Below, piece by piece: positions 22,745 to 33,674 of a DNA stretch of 64,000 nucleotides. Numbering within the stretch: the first letter of the stretch is position 1; every line of letters starts with the position of its first letter. The position numbers and the translations under genes are program-made. The stretch spans positions 33,291,608-33,355,607 of the forward strand of contig OX442314.1 of assembly GCA_949358305.1 (NCBI GenBank), written 5' to 3'. This DNA is from Strigamia acuminata (lineage: Eukaryota; Arthropoda; Chilopoda; Geophilomorpha; Linotaeniidae). The notes beneath the pieces are model-generated. The model was not told the origin of the DNA and searched no databases. It saw only the letters and a program-made list of their open reading frames with translations.

Positions 22745-23350
22745 TTAAAGTTGGAGAAAAAATTGTCCCAATTTTCGCAAAATTTCTTTAAAGTTTGTTC
22801 CAATTTTCTCAAAATTTCTTTAGAAATCGTCTCAAAATTCCTTTAAAATTTCCTCATAATTCCTTAAAAATTTCCTCAAATTTGCTTTAAAATTTCCTCA
22901 AATTTGCTTTAAAATTCCCTCAAATTTGCTTTAAAATTCCCTCAAAATTGCTTGAAAATTCCCTCAAAATTGCTTTAAAATTCCCTCAAATTTGCTTTAT
23001 AATTTCTTCAAATTTGCGTTAAAATTCCCTCAAATTTGCTTTAAAATTTCCTCAAATTTGCTTTAAAATTTCCTCAAATTTGCTTTAAAATTTCCTCAAA
23101 ATTGCTTTAAAATTCCCTCAAAATTGCTTGAAAATTCCCTCAAATTTGCTTTAAAATTTCCTCAAATTTGCTTTAAAATTTCCTCAAATTTGCTTTAAAA
23201 TTCCCTCAAAATTGCTTTAAAATTCCCTCAAAATTGCTTGAAAATTTCCTCAAAATTGCTTTAAAATTCCCTCAAATTTGCTTTAAAATTCCCTCAAAAT
23301 TTGTTAACTTTTCTCTCAAAATTTGTTAACATTTCTCTCAAAATATCTTC
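22745..23350. repeat. 22-bp AT-rich minisatellite, about 21 clear copies
   Basis: Consensus unit CCTCAAATTTGCTTTAAAAT+TT (22 bp). It is regular from about 22846 to 23300 with higher-order alternation of CTTTAA and CTTGAA units, and degenerates at both edges. It ends about 400 bp upstream of the acyltransferase start codon. Confidence 0.9.
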
Positions 23351-23776
23351 AAAAACCTCTCAAAATTAGACTTTTAACCACGTCCATCCTTCCACAATCG
23401 AAAAACCCATCACAAAAATCAAAAACAACTTACAAACCAAACCAAACTCTTCCCAACCAACCGCTCGAATCCAACCCCGCATTCACTCACTCTAAAACCT
23501 AAATAATTTAAACGAAAGAGAAAACCAAGCAAACATTTCCTCAATTTCACTCCAACCATTCAAACCGGGTCAAGAACCATAACGCATTCACATCACATGA
23601 TCCGCTGCATAACTAGGACAAGGTGAAGAACCCGATCCACCAAAAGCGAAAACAACACGTAAACATTTCATCTTTTTTCCCTCGACAAATCCCCCAAAAA
23701 AATCAATCCACTCTCCCAAATTCAGGAAGTAATCAAGCCACCATGTCCTACAAAACCAGGCCCGTTGTTCGTATCT

Positions 23777-25420
23777 ATGTTACGCCCCGAAGCACAAATA
23801 ACTGACCTCTCGTGGTCCCCCGAGCCAACCCAGCACGCTCCGCTTCTCCCGAATTGTCTCATTGTCAAACCGAAGCCGAGCATGAGGACGGCGCGACGAC
23901 TGCTCGACTCTCTCCGCGCATTCCTCTATTTCCTCGCGTTTTCCTTACCTCTAATCCTCCTCTTCTTCGCCGGATGTTTCTTCTCTCTCTACCGACCACT
24001 CGTCGGCTTCTACCTGCGTCGCAAACACGGTCGAATCGCTTTCCTGCCCGGCCTCGACGCGATGTGCGCGATCGACTGCGAAGCGATCCCGATGAACGTC
24101 ACCGCGATCCTCACGCTCAACGGCCGCGCCGACGTCGATAAACTGCGGCGAATCGTGCTGAAACATCTCGTGCGTGCTAGAGACGACCGAAACGTTATCC
24201 GACACCCTTCGCTGACCCACTACGTGCACCAAGAGTGCGGCTACTACTTCTGGCTGCCCGAAATGCAGTTTTCCATCGACGAACACGTCCAGATCTACGA
24301 AGGACCGTGTCCGAGCAACGAGGACGAATTCGACGCCGTCTGCGCCAACATCTGCACCCGTCGAGCGCCGCCCGGCAAGTCCCCGTGGCTGTTTTTAGTC
24401 GTGCCGCTCGCGCAGGACTTCCCGACCGCCGAGAACCCGAAGCGGCCGCACTATCGCATCGTGCTGAGTCTCCTCCACGCGATGGCGGACGGCGTGTCGT
24501 TGGTGCGAATCATCACCACGCATCTCCTGGACGAGCCCTACACCCAAATACCGGCCAATCTGCTGAAGAAAAAGGAGGAATCGACGTTGAAATCTGCTCT
24601 GCACGCGTTGAAAACCGCGTTTTTTATGCCCCGTGCGCTCTGCAAGCAATTGATGATCCACGATGTGAATAGATTGCACGGGAAGACGCTTTCCGGGGTG
24701 AAGTTGATCGCGTTTTCGCAACCGACGCCTCTGGAGCGGCTGCAGCGGGTGCGGCGGGCGACGGCGGCGACCGTGAATGATGTGCTCATGTCGTGCGTGG
24801 CCGGTGCGCTGCGCTCGTATTTCGGCGGGGATTCGTCGTGCACGGCGACTGCCATCGTCCCGATCGCCAAGCACGATCTGGAGAAAGATGCGGAGATGGA
24901 GAATTCGTGCTCGTTCGTGCCGTTGTCGTTGCCGGTGCACGTGGAGGACGCGATGGAGCGGCTGGCGGAGACGAAGCGGGGGATGGATAGTGTGAAACGG
25001 TCGCCGAATTATTGGTTTAATTTTTATGGGTTTCGGTTTTTGTGCAATCGGTTGCCCAAGTGCGTGTCGAGGGTTTATTTGAATACGTTGCGGATCACGT
25101 GCATTGTGTCGAATGTGCCCGGGTGCGATAGGTGTTATACGATGTGCGAGAATGATGCGATTGAAGAAGCGGCTTTTATTCTGCCCAATCGAGGCAAAAT
25201 CGGTAATTGATTATTGGTGTGGTTTTTGGTTGGTTTTTTTTAATTGATTTTTTTTTTGGTAGGTGTTGGCGTGTCTCTGCTCACGTTTAACAAGCATTTG
25301 CAAGTCGGGCTCATCGTCGATCAGAGTTTGGTGCATTCAAAGGCAGATCTGCTCAGCATTTTAGGCAATTTCGAAAGGGAATTGCAAATACTTGAAAAAC
25401 AAACAAGTGGAATTAATTAA
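23777..25420 (+). CDS. WS/DGAT-type (WSD1-like) O-acyltransferase, two exons
   Basis: Family members transfer an acyl group from acyl-CoA to a fatty alcohol or diacylglycerol, making wax esters or triacylglycerol at the ER. Exon 1 is 23777-25202 and exon 2 25263-25420, with a 60-nt intron (AATCG|GTAATT...GGTAG|GTGTT, phase 1). The product is 527 residues from the ATG at 23777; ATG 23882 (MRTARRLLD) is an alternative start nearer the membrane span at about residues 49-70. The active-site motif is LHAMADGVSL: the catalytic-type His (about 234) and DG are kept, but the first His of HHxxxDG is Leu. A later TVNDVLMSCVAGALRSYFG block is typical. The C-terminal domain (VSNVPG, then GVGVSLLTFNKHLQVGLIVD) matches the WSD1 C-domain. 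A short upstream frame starts at 23742 in a good context (CCACCATG) and overlaps the start. GC is high in the 5' two thirds and drops after about 24990. AATAAA at 25462. Confidence 0.88.
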
Positions 25421-26460
25421 TCTGATCTGGCGTTGTTTGTAGTTATATACAGCATCTAGGTAATAAATGTTGTTAATTTAAGGGTTATTTAATAAATAAT
25501 ATATATATTTTTTAATTATTGGGTGTTTCCAATGTATGGTTTCATAATATTTTGGAGCTTGGGTTCATTTTGAGCAGAAAAACACGACTGTAGAATGGAA
25601 AAGTTGCACATTGATCGAAGCTAAATGACATATTTGGGCTTTTGGAACTTCTGCTTGGCTGTACAAAATTGTATTATGAAGAATTGAATTTTTTGGAAAC
25701 AAATTTTATATTTTTTCTTTTAAGTTTGAATTATATCTCTGAAAATTTCGTTAAATTTTATTATGGAATATTGATGATTTCGTTTGGTTAAAAGTCAATA
25801 TTATCCGTATTGTTGGAATATATTTATTTTCAAAAATAAATTTTCCTGGACAATTTTCTTTCTTCAATTTTGCAAATGACCAACTTTTACATGACACAAT
25901 CGTCATTTGATCATGTCGTGACGTTTTAAATCTTCAGCATCGAAGATTCGTTCTACTCGGAAATTATGATCCGTGTTGACAAATGTAGACCCCGTAGAAT
26001 GAATTGTGTCTTTGTTCTGCTCGCCACGTTAGCTTCGTCTCCGGTTTGGTTTTGTTTGGTTCGTTGATGGCGATATTTGAACTACGGTAGATTTTCAGTT
26101 CGAATTCGGTTGTTCTCTGTGGAAATGATCTGCTACTTCCATGTCCATTTAAGTACTACGTATTTTGTAAGTTTCCATTTATTTAATTCCGATCGAAATG
26201 TTTCGTGTTAAATTTCCATTTTCTCGGATCCGTGTTATGGGCCTATTCTTTTAATATTTCGCCAAATTGTCGTATTTTTATTTATAATATCATCTGGAGA
26301 TAAGATATAACGATTTTCTCTTTGATCAAATCGTTCAAATTCCAATGGCCCGCCAACTTGAGTCGTTCGAACTACACGCCAGCTCGGTCAATTGACTCAA
26401 TTTTCTGTTCGAGTTGTTTCGTTTTTTCATTTTTCTTTATTCTCAGAATTTGTTTGTATT

Positions 26461-26631
26461 GTAAACCCACATTTCCGACACGAAAGTGGATTTTACACAA
26501 TTTCTTTCTGTAATTATGTGGTTGTGGGATTTTTTACGCGCTTGTATTGTAGGCCCGCATTCGTAAATGTGTGCGGCATTTACATGATTTTGTATTGTAA
26601 GACTGCATTCCTACATGAATGTTGCATTTAC
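26461..26631. repeat. Tandem hairpin-forming units in family A
   Basis: Three well-formed 35-nt units at 26461-26495, 26549-26583 and 26597-26631, plus a degraded unit near 26510-26535. Each begins GTAA/GTAG, has CATT in its first third and ends TTTTAC or CATTTAC; the two halves are imperfectly complementary (for example TGCATTC against GAATGTTGCA). The same four-unit order is at 30887-31066, 14698-14831 (cut by an insertion) and 43066-43200. Confidence 0.7.
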
Positions 26632-26833
26632 ATTTTTCTTGCGCTTATTTTTGCATCACATTGTCAGTTCTCTCATTCTCTGTATTCTAAAGTGTGGTTT
26701 GGTCATTTGCGGACTGGACAAATTTATTTGAGGTCTTCTTTTTTATTTTTTCCCACATTTTTATTTATTTCTTCATAAGACGCATCCCTCCTAAAATTAC
26801 CCAACCATTCACTCGATTTTAATTCGTTTTTAA

Positions 26834-27914
26834 TCAACTTGACTGCCAAATGTTTCTCCCCTGTCTAAAAGAATCTCGCATCTTTACGTGATGAGTGTTA
26901 TCGCATGTAGGTGCAAATGGAAATCTGTATTTGACTTCCTCGTTGTCAAAAAAATTAATGGAAATCTTTTTTTTCAAATCCTTGTGGTTAAATTTTGTTG
27001 GCACCTGTGACAAAAGCCAGCAAATCTTCAAATTCCACAGGTATCCTTTTCTTTTAAAAAAAACTACCGGTTAGTTGAAGATGGCAGAATCAAATATTTT
27101 ATATTTTAATTACTCACATTGAATGCCTACTAAAAATTTTTCCCATTGAAATATTATGATTTCTTCTTCAGCTCTTCAGTTGCTGCATTTTACTGAATAC
27201 AGAATGTGGATTTTATCTTCGGTGATACTGCATGTCAGTTGAACCAAACGAGGGAGAAATAGCTCTGAACGACTTTTAATGGAATTAACAAGGTTTGGGT
27301 CTATCAGGTTCGACCCCTTTTTAAAAGCTATAATATCAGTCAGTCCTAAATTTTTTAAAACAAATACCGTATTTTACCGAATAAGAGTCGCCCTCGAATT
27401 GTAGCCGCCCTCGAATAGTAGCCGCGGCCGAGATAGGCAACTTGATATAAGAGCCGCCCTCGAATAGTAGCCGCGGCTATATACGTTCAATGAACGTAAT
27501 AGTACGATATTGGCCACTATTTAAAATAAGAGCCGCCCCCGAATTAAAGCCGCAGCTCAAAGTGGCAGTTTTGAATAAGAGCCGCGGCTCTTATTTGGTA
27601 AAATACGGTATTTAAAACTATTAAAACACAAAGCATTAATCTAATTACCTGTAGTACACGGTCTATAAGTAGAAGTGTTTTATAATCAATTCCATGTCAT
27701 TCATACTTGCTGTGTATATCTTGGATGGATATCCTATAGGACGTTTGGTCACACAGCCACCTGTCTGAATTGTTGGGCTTGGCGCCTCCTTCAGCTGAGC
27801 CTCTTGATACTCATTCATGTGCAGCCAATGGGCCTGCTGCGGGAAGAGCGGGGATTTTAAAAAGCGATTCCATATGTCTCGAAAATAATCGTCAAAACCT
27901 ATCACAGGTTCCAA
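26834..27914 (-). pseudogene. HECT-like E3 ligase exons in family A, copy 2
   Basis: The 3' exon runs from about 27055 down to 26834, with DNEEVKYRFPFAPTCDNTHH and ending MRDSFRQGRNIWQSS-stop, the right distance after a HECT catalytic Cys. Upstream pieces lie near 27170-27310, interrupted by an MITE, and at 27663-27914 (MEPVIGFDDYFRDIWNRFLK, PQQAHWLHMNEYQEAQLKEA, GGCVTKRPIGYPSKIYT). Frames are broken between pieces. Confidence 0.55.
27367..27608. mobile_element. 242-bp MITE with TA target duplication
   Basis: Ends CCGTATTTTACCGAATAAGA and, inverted, CTTATTTGGTAAAATACGG. It is flanked by TA at 27365-27366 and 27609-27610. The family A copy near 16340 lacks it and has a single TA. The interior is CCGC/GCGG-rich (GAGCCGCCCTCGAATAGTAG repeated). 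Mariner-like by its TA site. Confidence 0.8.
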
Positions 27915-27919
27915 ATACG

Positions 27920-28203
27920 CTCCACCTGGTGCTGGGGCTCGGGTAATTTACAGACCTCACTTTCGTTGGTTGGCGACAAGCAAAAGGTTCGTCGCTTTCA
28001 AGCGATCTGGGTTTTTCAGTTGGGGGCGGTGACCACACAGCTCCAGTTGTTCCCATGTTTGGAAATTTTCTTCAATCTAGTGTGACTGGTATGGTCTTCG
28101 TCATTTTGTTGACTTTATCCGGAAATCCTATCGCTGCTAGCAACAGCGAAGCTGCCGCCGAAAAAAAAAGGTGAAATCCACCAATGAAGTTGGGAACGTC
28201 ACG
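27920..28203. other. Short non-coding stretch beside the BEL/Pao fragment
   Basis: Contains TGTGACTGGTATGGTCTTCG at 28080, the family B end sequence. Read on the minus strand this gives an LTR-like ACCAGTCACA end just downstream of the BEL/Pao coding remnant. Confidence 0.4.
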
Positions 28204-28655
28204 TTAGTCCAGTTCGAGGATTCGAATGCGGCGGACTGAACGCAAGTAGTCCTTGCCATTGACCGCGGTAATGCGCACCACACGTACGAGTCCGTCTTCA
28301 CCCTGCAGCACCTCCTTGACCCGTGCTAATGGCCAAAAGTAAAGGTTGGAACCGATTTTCTCCATCAGCACGATGTGGCCAACGGTCGGATTCTTAAAGG
28401 ACGAATCACCTTTCACCTCGTGAAAGTTTTTTAACTATTTGAGATAGCTTTCTCGCCAATGGTTCCAAAACTTCCAGATGAAATGTCTCTTTTTTCGGTC
28501 CAGTTTCTTCCGATCCTTGCGACGGATCGCCTTGACGGTTCGGTTAATGACGTATTTGGGCATGCCACCCGTCAAGAAGTTCTCGGGGGGAAAGTATTCG
28601 ACCACCGTCGGGCTCTTCGTGGACGTACGAAAGCGGCCTCGGGTTAAGGATTCAC
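28204..28655 (-). pseudogene. BEL/Pao retrotransposon polyprotein C-terminus (DUF5641 region)
   Basis: The minus strand encodes PPENFLTGGMPKYVI, KKLDRKKRHFIWKFWNHWRE, SYLK, a stop, then VGHIVLMEKIGSNLYFWPLA, RVKEVLQGEDGLVRVVRI and YLRSVRRIRILELD-stop. FW..W..SYL followed by VG..V......WPL.RV.....DGLVRVV is the conserved end of BEL/Pao pol polyproteins. The in-frame stop and lack of upstream pol show it is a 3' fragment. Confidence 0.75.
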
Positions 28656-30800
28656 CTGTCCGTCTTTAAGGACAGCGTTTACCTTGTCCAGAGTACAGAC
28701 CTTTGAAAATTGGGGGCATGTGAGCCAGCTTAGAAGCGCGTGACCAATATGCAGGTAAACCGAGCGAGAAAAGAAGTCAATTATTTGGCTGTAAACCAGG
28801 TTTGCACAGTCTGTATCTAAGAAAGAAGGAGAGAGATCTATGCCAACAGATAAGATCTTCCCAATTGTGCCTGATGCACGAGTGATCTACTAGCCTTCTT
28901 CTAAGAAAAGAACCAACTAGGGGTCGGAGGGGATTTTAGTAGAGCAGAAGGGGAGAACCCCGAACCCTTAATGCAAGCTAACGAAGCTGTGCACTAGTTG
29001 TGCATGAGGGAGCAGTACAGCTCGGGGGCAGCGATCGGGTCACCTCTCGACTTGGCTCTCCTCCGAGACGGGAGAACCAACAATTTCAGCAACGATGATG
29101 GAGAAGGCAGAGTCGGACCGAGGTCCCTTCCTTCGGTCGGTGAAAAGTAAGGACTACAGGGTCTAAGCAAAGATTGTTTACGGTTTTGAGATTTCAAAAA
29201 AGGATTCTTGTAAAAGAAGAGTGTTGATAATTAAAACTTTTAATAAAACCACCCAAAATGACTAGTTCAGTTGCCACACCGGGTCTTACAAACTTCTATA
29301 AATAAAATCTTTAAACTAATCTTAAACTCAAAGGAATTGATTACTTTAATCATACAATTAAAGTAAGCAATTCAGGCTACCAATCTCAATAAAGAAACTT
29401 ATAGTTTACTTTTAACTCAAACTATTGGTTTATCCTGTGTTCAGAATAACTGATAAAATACAATAAAGAAAGATAAATAAAGTTATACATTTACTAATAT
29501 TATATGAAATAATATGAAAGAAGAGGAAAAATAAACAATTGGTGAAGGCGACGTTGATTTCTCGTCGTCGTTGTCGTTGTTGTTTTACCTCGATGGCGAC
29601 GTCTCGAATCCGTACGACCTGCACGAATTCGCTTCGTACCCTCTCACTGGCGATCGGAATGAATTCCGATTGCTTCTTCCTCCACGCTGATTCGGAATAA
29701 ATTCCTAATGACTCTCTTTTGGTGCGACAAGCTCGCACACCGGCTATGGTCTCGCTACGAATCGCTTTCGCAGCAAGGAAATATCTCGTTGTGAACTGTT
29801 TTCACAACAAGAAAGGATTCTCACCACAGATAATTCAATGGCAAGAAGATATCTCGTGTCAAGAGTGTTTTTGACACAAGAAAGTTAGTCCAAATGTATC
29901 CCAAAATCACTAACTGCTGCAAAGAAGTTTGGCTTTTCTGAAAGCAATTTTTAGTGACTGTTTCTGGGTATTTTTCAAATTAGACTGAGGAAAACTCACT
30001 TTTTCCTCTTTGGTGACAGGAAATGCTTCCTGCCACCCACATTTCTCCCAGTCTCCGTGCTCTGGCAACGCTCATAAAAAACTCAATTTTCTTTATTTTT
30101 TATAACTATAAAAAATAACACACTGGTAAAAATAAAGCATAATTCTTTTTATTTAGATACAAACGTGAAAATTGGCTTGAGTAAATATTTATTAAGAATA
30201 AATTCAAATAAAAAAGATAAACTCAAAATTCTTTCTCGGTGACCACCGGCCACCGGCCACTCAAAAACTGACGCTTAGCACTTGAATGGTGCCAAGTTGT
30301 GTATCGTATTCTATTGAAGGGAAATTGCTGTATCAAAGGACAAGCTATGTAAAGTGGACGGTTCTTAGTCGACAAGTGGGACTATTTTGAACGCGACTGC
30401 AAATATTCTAGGAAAAGAAGAAATTTCAATCAATTGTGGAGCCCCGGGTGTTTCTGGGAAGCTCACCCGAGTGCTCTTGAACCTTTCTAATGTGAAGGGG
30501 CTTTCTAAGAGGGCTTGTTAGAGTAGACAAGGCTGTGTGTGTCCTACACCAATGGGATGTGAGTAGAGAGCCTTGGGGATACTGCTCGTGAAGAGGCATT
30601 GTCTCGAATCTCATCATATCCAGTAATGAAAAGTCCTTTCGTGTGAGTAACTGTGGAAATGCTAACTAAGAATAGAAGAAAGAATTGGTATATCTAAAGA
30701 GAGTTGTGTCATTAACTATATAGAAGAGGATTCTGCAAGATTCGTCAACAGAAAAAAGGAATCAGAGCCAGAAGTCCAAAATCTGGCATGGACGAAAATC
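28656..30800. other. Gene-poor stretch
   Basis: No gene recognised. There is a purine-rich block at 28900-29160. Between 29760 and 29890 three short inverted repeats of the type TTGTGAAC-TGTTTTCACAA and TGTCAAGAG-TTTTTGACA recur after GATATCTCGT, giving a loosely tandem pattern. A 102-codon frame at 29430-29738 (-) is compositionally basic but unconvincing. Confidence 0.4.
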
Positions 30801-30819
30801 AAAGAAAAATAACTGGCGG

Positions 30820-31930
30820 TCAATTGACTCAATTTTCTGTTCAATTTGTTTCGTTTTTTCTTTCATCTCAGAATTTTTTTTGTATTGTAAACTCACATTT
30901 CCGACATGAAAGTGGCTTTTACACGATTTCTTTCTGTAAACCCGCATTCTTATGTGGTTGTGGGATTTTTTACGCGCTTGTATTGTAGGCCCGCATTCGT
31001 AAATGTGTGCGGCATTTACATGATTTTGTATTGTAAGACTGCATTCCTACATGAATGTTGAATTTACATTTTCTTGTGCTTGTTTTTGCCTCACATTGTC
31101 AGTTCTCTGTATTCTAAAGTGGTGGTTTGGTCATTTGTAGGACTGGACAAATTTATTTGAGGTACACTACTTTTATTTTTTTCCTATTTTTTTTAATTTG
31201 TTTGTACCCAACCATTCACTCGATTTTAATTCATTTTTAATCAACTTGACTGTCAAATGTTTCTCCCCTGTCCAAAAGAATGTCGCATCTTTACGTGATG
31301 AGTGTTATCGCATGTAGGTGCAAATGGAAATCTGCATTTGCCTTCCTCGTTGTCAAAATATTGAATGGAAAATCTTTTTTTCAAATCCTTGTGGTGGAAT
31401 TTTGTTGGCACCCGTGACAAAAGCCAGCAAATCTTCAAATTCCACAGGTACCCTTTTCTCTAAAGAAAATTACCGGTTAGTTGAAAATGGCAGAATCAAA
31501 TATTTTATATGTTAATTACTTACATTGAATGTCTACATGTTTGGAAAATTTCTTCAATCTAGTAATAGCAATAATAATATTAATATAAATTTTTTCGATG
31601 AGATATTCATTTATTATTGCTGTATAAGGAATATCGGATGAAAATTAAAGAATCAAATATTTTATATTTTAAATACTTACGTTGAATCTCTAAATGATAT
31701 ATTGTGATTTCTTCTTTTGCTCTTCTATTGCTACCTTCTACTGAATACAGAACCTGGTACAACTCCTTGAATTTCTCTATTGATACTGCATGTTTGTTGA
31801 ACAAAAAGAGGAAGACATAGCTCCCAATCACGTTTAATGGTGTTAACAAAGTTTGGGTTTATCGGGTTCAACTCCTTTTTAAAAGCTTTAATTTTAGTCA
31901 CAGTCATTTTCTTTTCAAATTCCTCTTTCT
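30820..31930 (-). repeat. Dispersed repeat family A, copy 3, with HECT-like exons
   Basis: Begins at TCAATTGACTCAATTTTCTG; hairpin units lie at 30887-31066. The HECT-like 3' exon is at 31253-31460 (-; DNEEGKCRFPFAPTCDNTHH, MRHSFGQGRN). An upstream exon at 31690-31800 (-) encodes EKFKELYQVLYSVEGSNRRA, the counterpart of the 16.1-kb exon. It lacks the NRRRSKRG part. Confidence 0.65.
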
Positions 31931-31984
31931 TCTTCAGCCTTCATTTCAATGTTTCCTCGGCTTTCCTCTTTTGCTGGCTTAATT

Positions 31985-32350
31985 CACACTGCACGGCAGT
32001 TCAACATAAAATAACATTCAGGTCGTACTCACCTACGACCCGAAGCAGCCACTCATGGAGGGTGCACTATGGAGACTGCCATAGTACTGAGCATCACTGT
32101 GGTGAATGGCGAGGAGTGCAGAGTCCACGTTAGCCGGGACACGTCTTCTCCCCTTGGTGGTTACAGCTCCTCTTGCTCTCATGGCCGGAGAGAGACCTTC
32201 GTCCCTCTATGCCCGATGACAAACTCTCTCATTTCCACACCACTCAGCTCCCTCTGCCCTCAGGTTAGGTTACTCCACCCATAGAGGGGGTGACCTAGGG
32301 GCTGTAAGGTGGTGTGTGGCAGTGACGTAGGTCACCCTGGGTCCACCTTC
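31985..32350. repeat. Dispersed repeat family B, copy 2 (partial)
   Basis: Shares AACATTCAGGTCGTACTCAC, CCACTCATGGAGGGTGCA, GGCGAGGAGTGCAGAGTCCA, GGACACGTCTTCTCCCC and AAGGTGGTGTGTGGCAGTGA with 46840-47180 and 19430-19570. The TGTGAC end is missing. Confidence 0.6.
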
Positions 32351-33190
32351 ATTAGCGATGAATTCTTGGAGTTCAACATCTACGAGGTAGCTTCGTAGGA
32401 AGTACAAGATGGTGGGACCACAAGATTCGCCATCCTAGGCGGTTTCCAAAGCCAAAATTGTGGGATTTCAAATTGCGCACCAATGAAAGAATTTTTTATA
32501 TTCAGCCAATTTTCATTCCTACCTACAGAGAGGTCATACAATATTAACTCAGATACAGGTCGTGAATGGTCAAAAATGTAAATCATCCAATGGCAAGGCA
32601 CCGGGACTGGAAAAATCTAAATTTTTTGCTCTGGTGACGGGAAATCACCAGAATGTCGTAGCCAGTCTCGGGCATTCGCCCTATTCTTGGATAACATCAT
32701 TTTCACAATTGTGGAGGGAAAACACTAGACATTGGTGTACTCACTTATCACAATGTTAAGATAATAGTCGATTATCGAGTCATGCAGCCAAGATGCCACC
32801 TCTGGTGTGAGTGTTGCCAAGGCTGCCATTTTGAAAGTACAAATTTGGACTAATGGACGTCTCGAGGACTAAAAACAAATGTCATCAGGCGGCATCGAAA
32901 TTGATTGATAGGCCTCCAATAGGCCTCCACTCGAAGTGGAATCAGGATTTGTTCCCGGTTCGCCGAAAATGAAAGGAGGGAGCAATCGATTGATTTTTCA
33001 AATTTTTTGTTTTTTGCTTTCTTCCCTCGTTTTTTTGCTATTGTACAAGATCGTATAGTGATTATTTAGTACTAACCGGGTAGAAAGTGCACTTAGAATA
33101 AATGTGATGGTAATCCAACACGTGTAACCATTGAATCCTAATGTTGAGCGATGAATTATCTGGAGAGCGGGATCGCGACCTACTCCTCCG
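32351..33190. other. No recognised feature
   Basis: About 840 bp with no recognisable coding sequence or repeat boundary. Confidence 0.4.
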
Positions 33191-33196
33191 CGCGCT

Positions 33197-33664
33197 TCAT
33201 GTACGAAAACAAAGAAAATGGAGAAATAAAAAGCACGTCTTGTCTTGTTTATTCGACAATAAAACACTAACTGAATGATAAAACACTGACCATATGTTGC
33301 GCCCGCATATGTATTGGTGAAAGCGCTTGACTGCGAATAGGATGGCCAGTGCCTCCTTATCGATTTGGGCGTAATTCTTATCTGCATGTGTGGGCACGTA
33401 TCCAACGCAGTTGGATCGGCTTACTCTCTTTGATGGTGATGAGCAGATGGAGAGGTAAATACAGCTCTGGCCATTAATGGTTGAAAAGGTTGGGGGCGAG
33501 TCCTCGTCGCTGCCGATTAATAGGTCATGGGTTGCCATAAAGTCAGCCACAGTTCTACCTCTCGTGTCTGTGAGGTTGTTACCCCACAGTTCTTTGCGTG
33601 CGTTAAAGTCACCAACAATAGCTACCCTATCGGGGTAGCTACCTAATAGTCTGTTAATTGTCAT
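33197..33664 (-). pseudogene. Non-LTR endonuclease fragment joined to a gypsy RNase H fragment
   Basis: One continuous 155-codon frame. The first half (RVAIVGDFNARKELWG, DTRGRTVADFMATHDLLIG, GQSCIYLSI) is the endonuclease domain of R1/Jockey-like non-LTR retrotransposons. The second half (ADKNYAQIDKEALAILFAVK, RFHQYICGRNI) is the RNase H region of a Ty3/gypsy pol. The junction is near 33410. Both halves are fragments, so one retroelement piece has landed in, or recombined with, another. Confidence 0.75.
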
Positions 33665-33674
33665 CAGGTATAGG

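Larger units (their letters stand above)
25810..27720 (-). repeat. Dispersed repeat family A, copy 2 (most complete)
   Basis: Its order matches copy 1 without the two insertions: the NRRRSKRGEQNK frame (25911-26130), the GGATCCGTGTT block (26226), hairpin units (26461-26631) and HECT-like exons (26834-27914). It carries one internal MITE at 27367-27608. The coding parts all read on the minus strand. Confidence 0.8.

Noticed and set aside
22745-23350. CRISPR-like regular repeats
   Set aside because: The 22-bp units are contiguous, with no unique spacers, and the window is eukaryotic; it is a minisatellite. The same applies to 16583-16870.
24395-24940. Long antisense open frame opposite the acyltransferase
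   Set aside because: It lies entirely within the GC-rich acyltransferase CDS, is Arg/His-rich and has no domain; a shadow of the real frame.
29430-29738. 102-codon minus-strand frame
   Set aside because: Basic low-complexity composition, ends in a run of hydrophobic residues from AT-rich DNA and has no relatives in the window.
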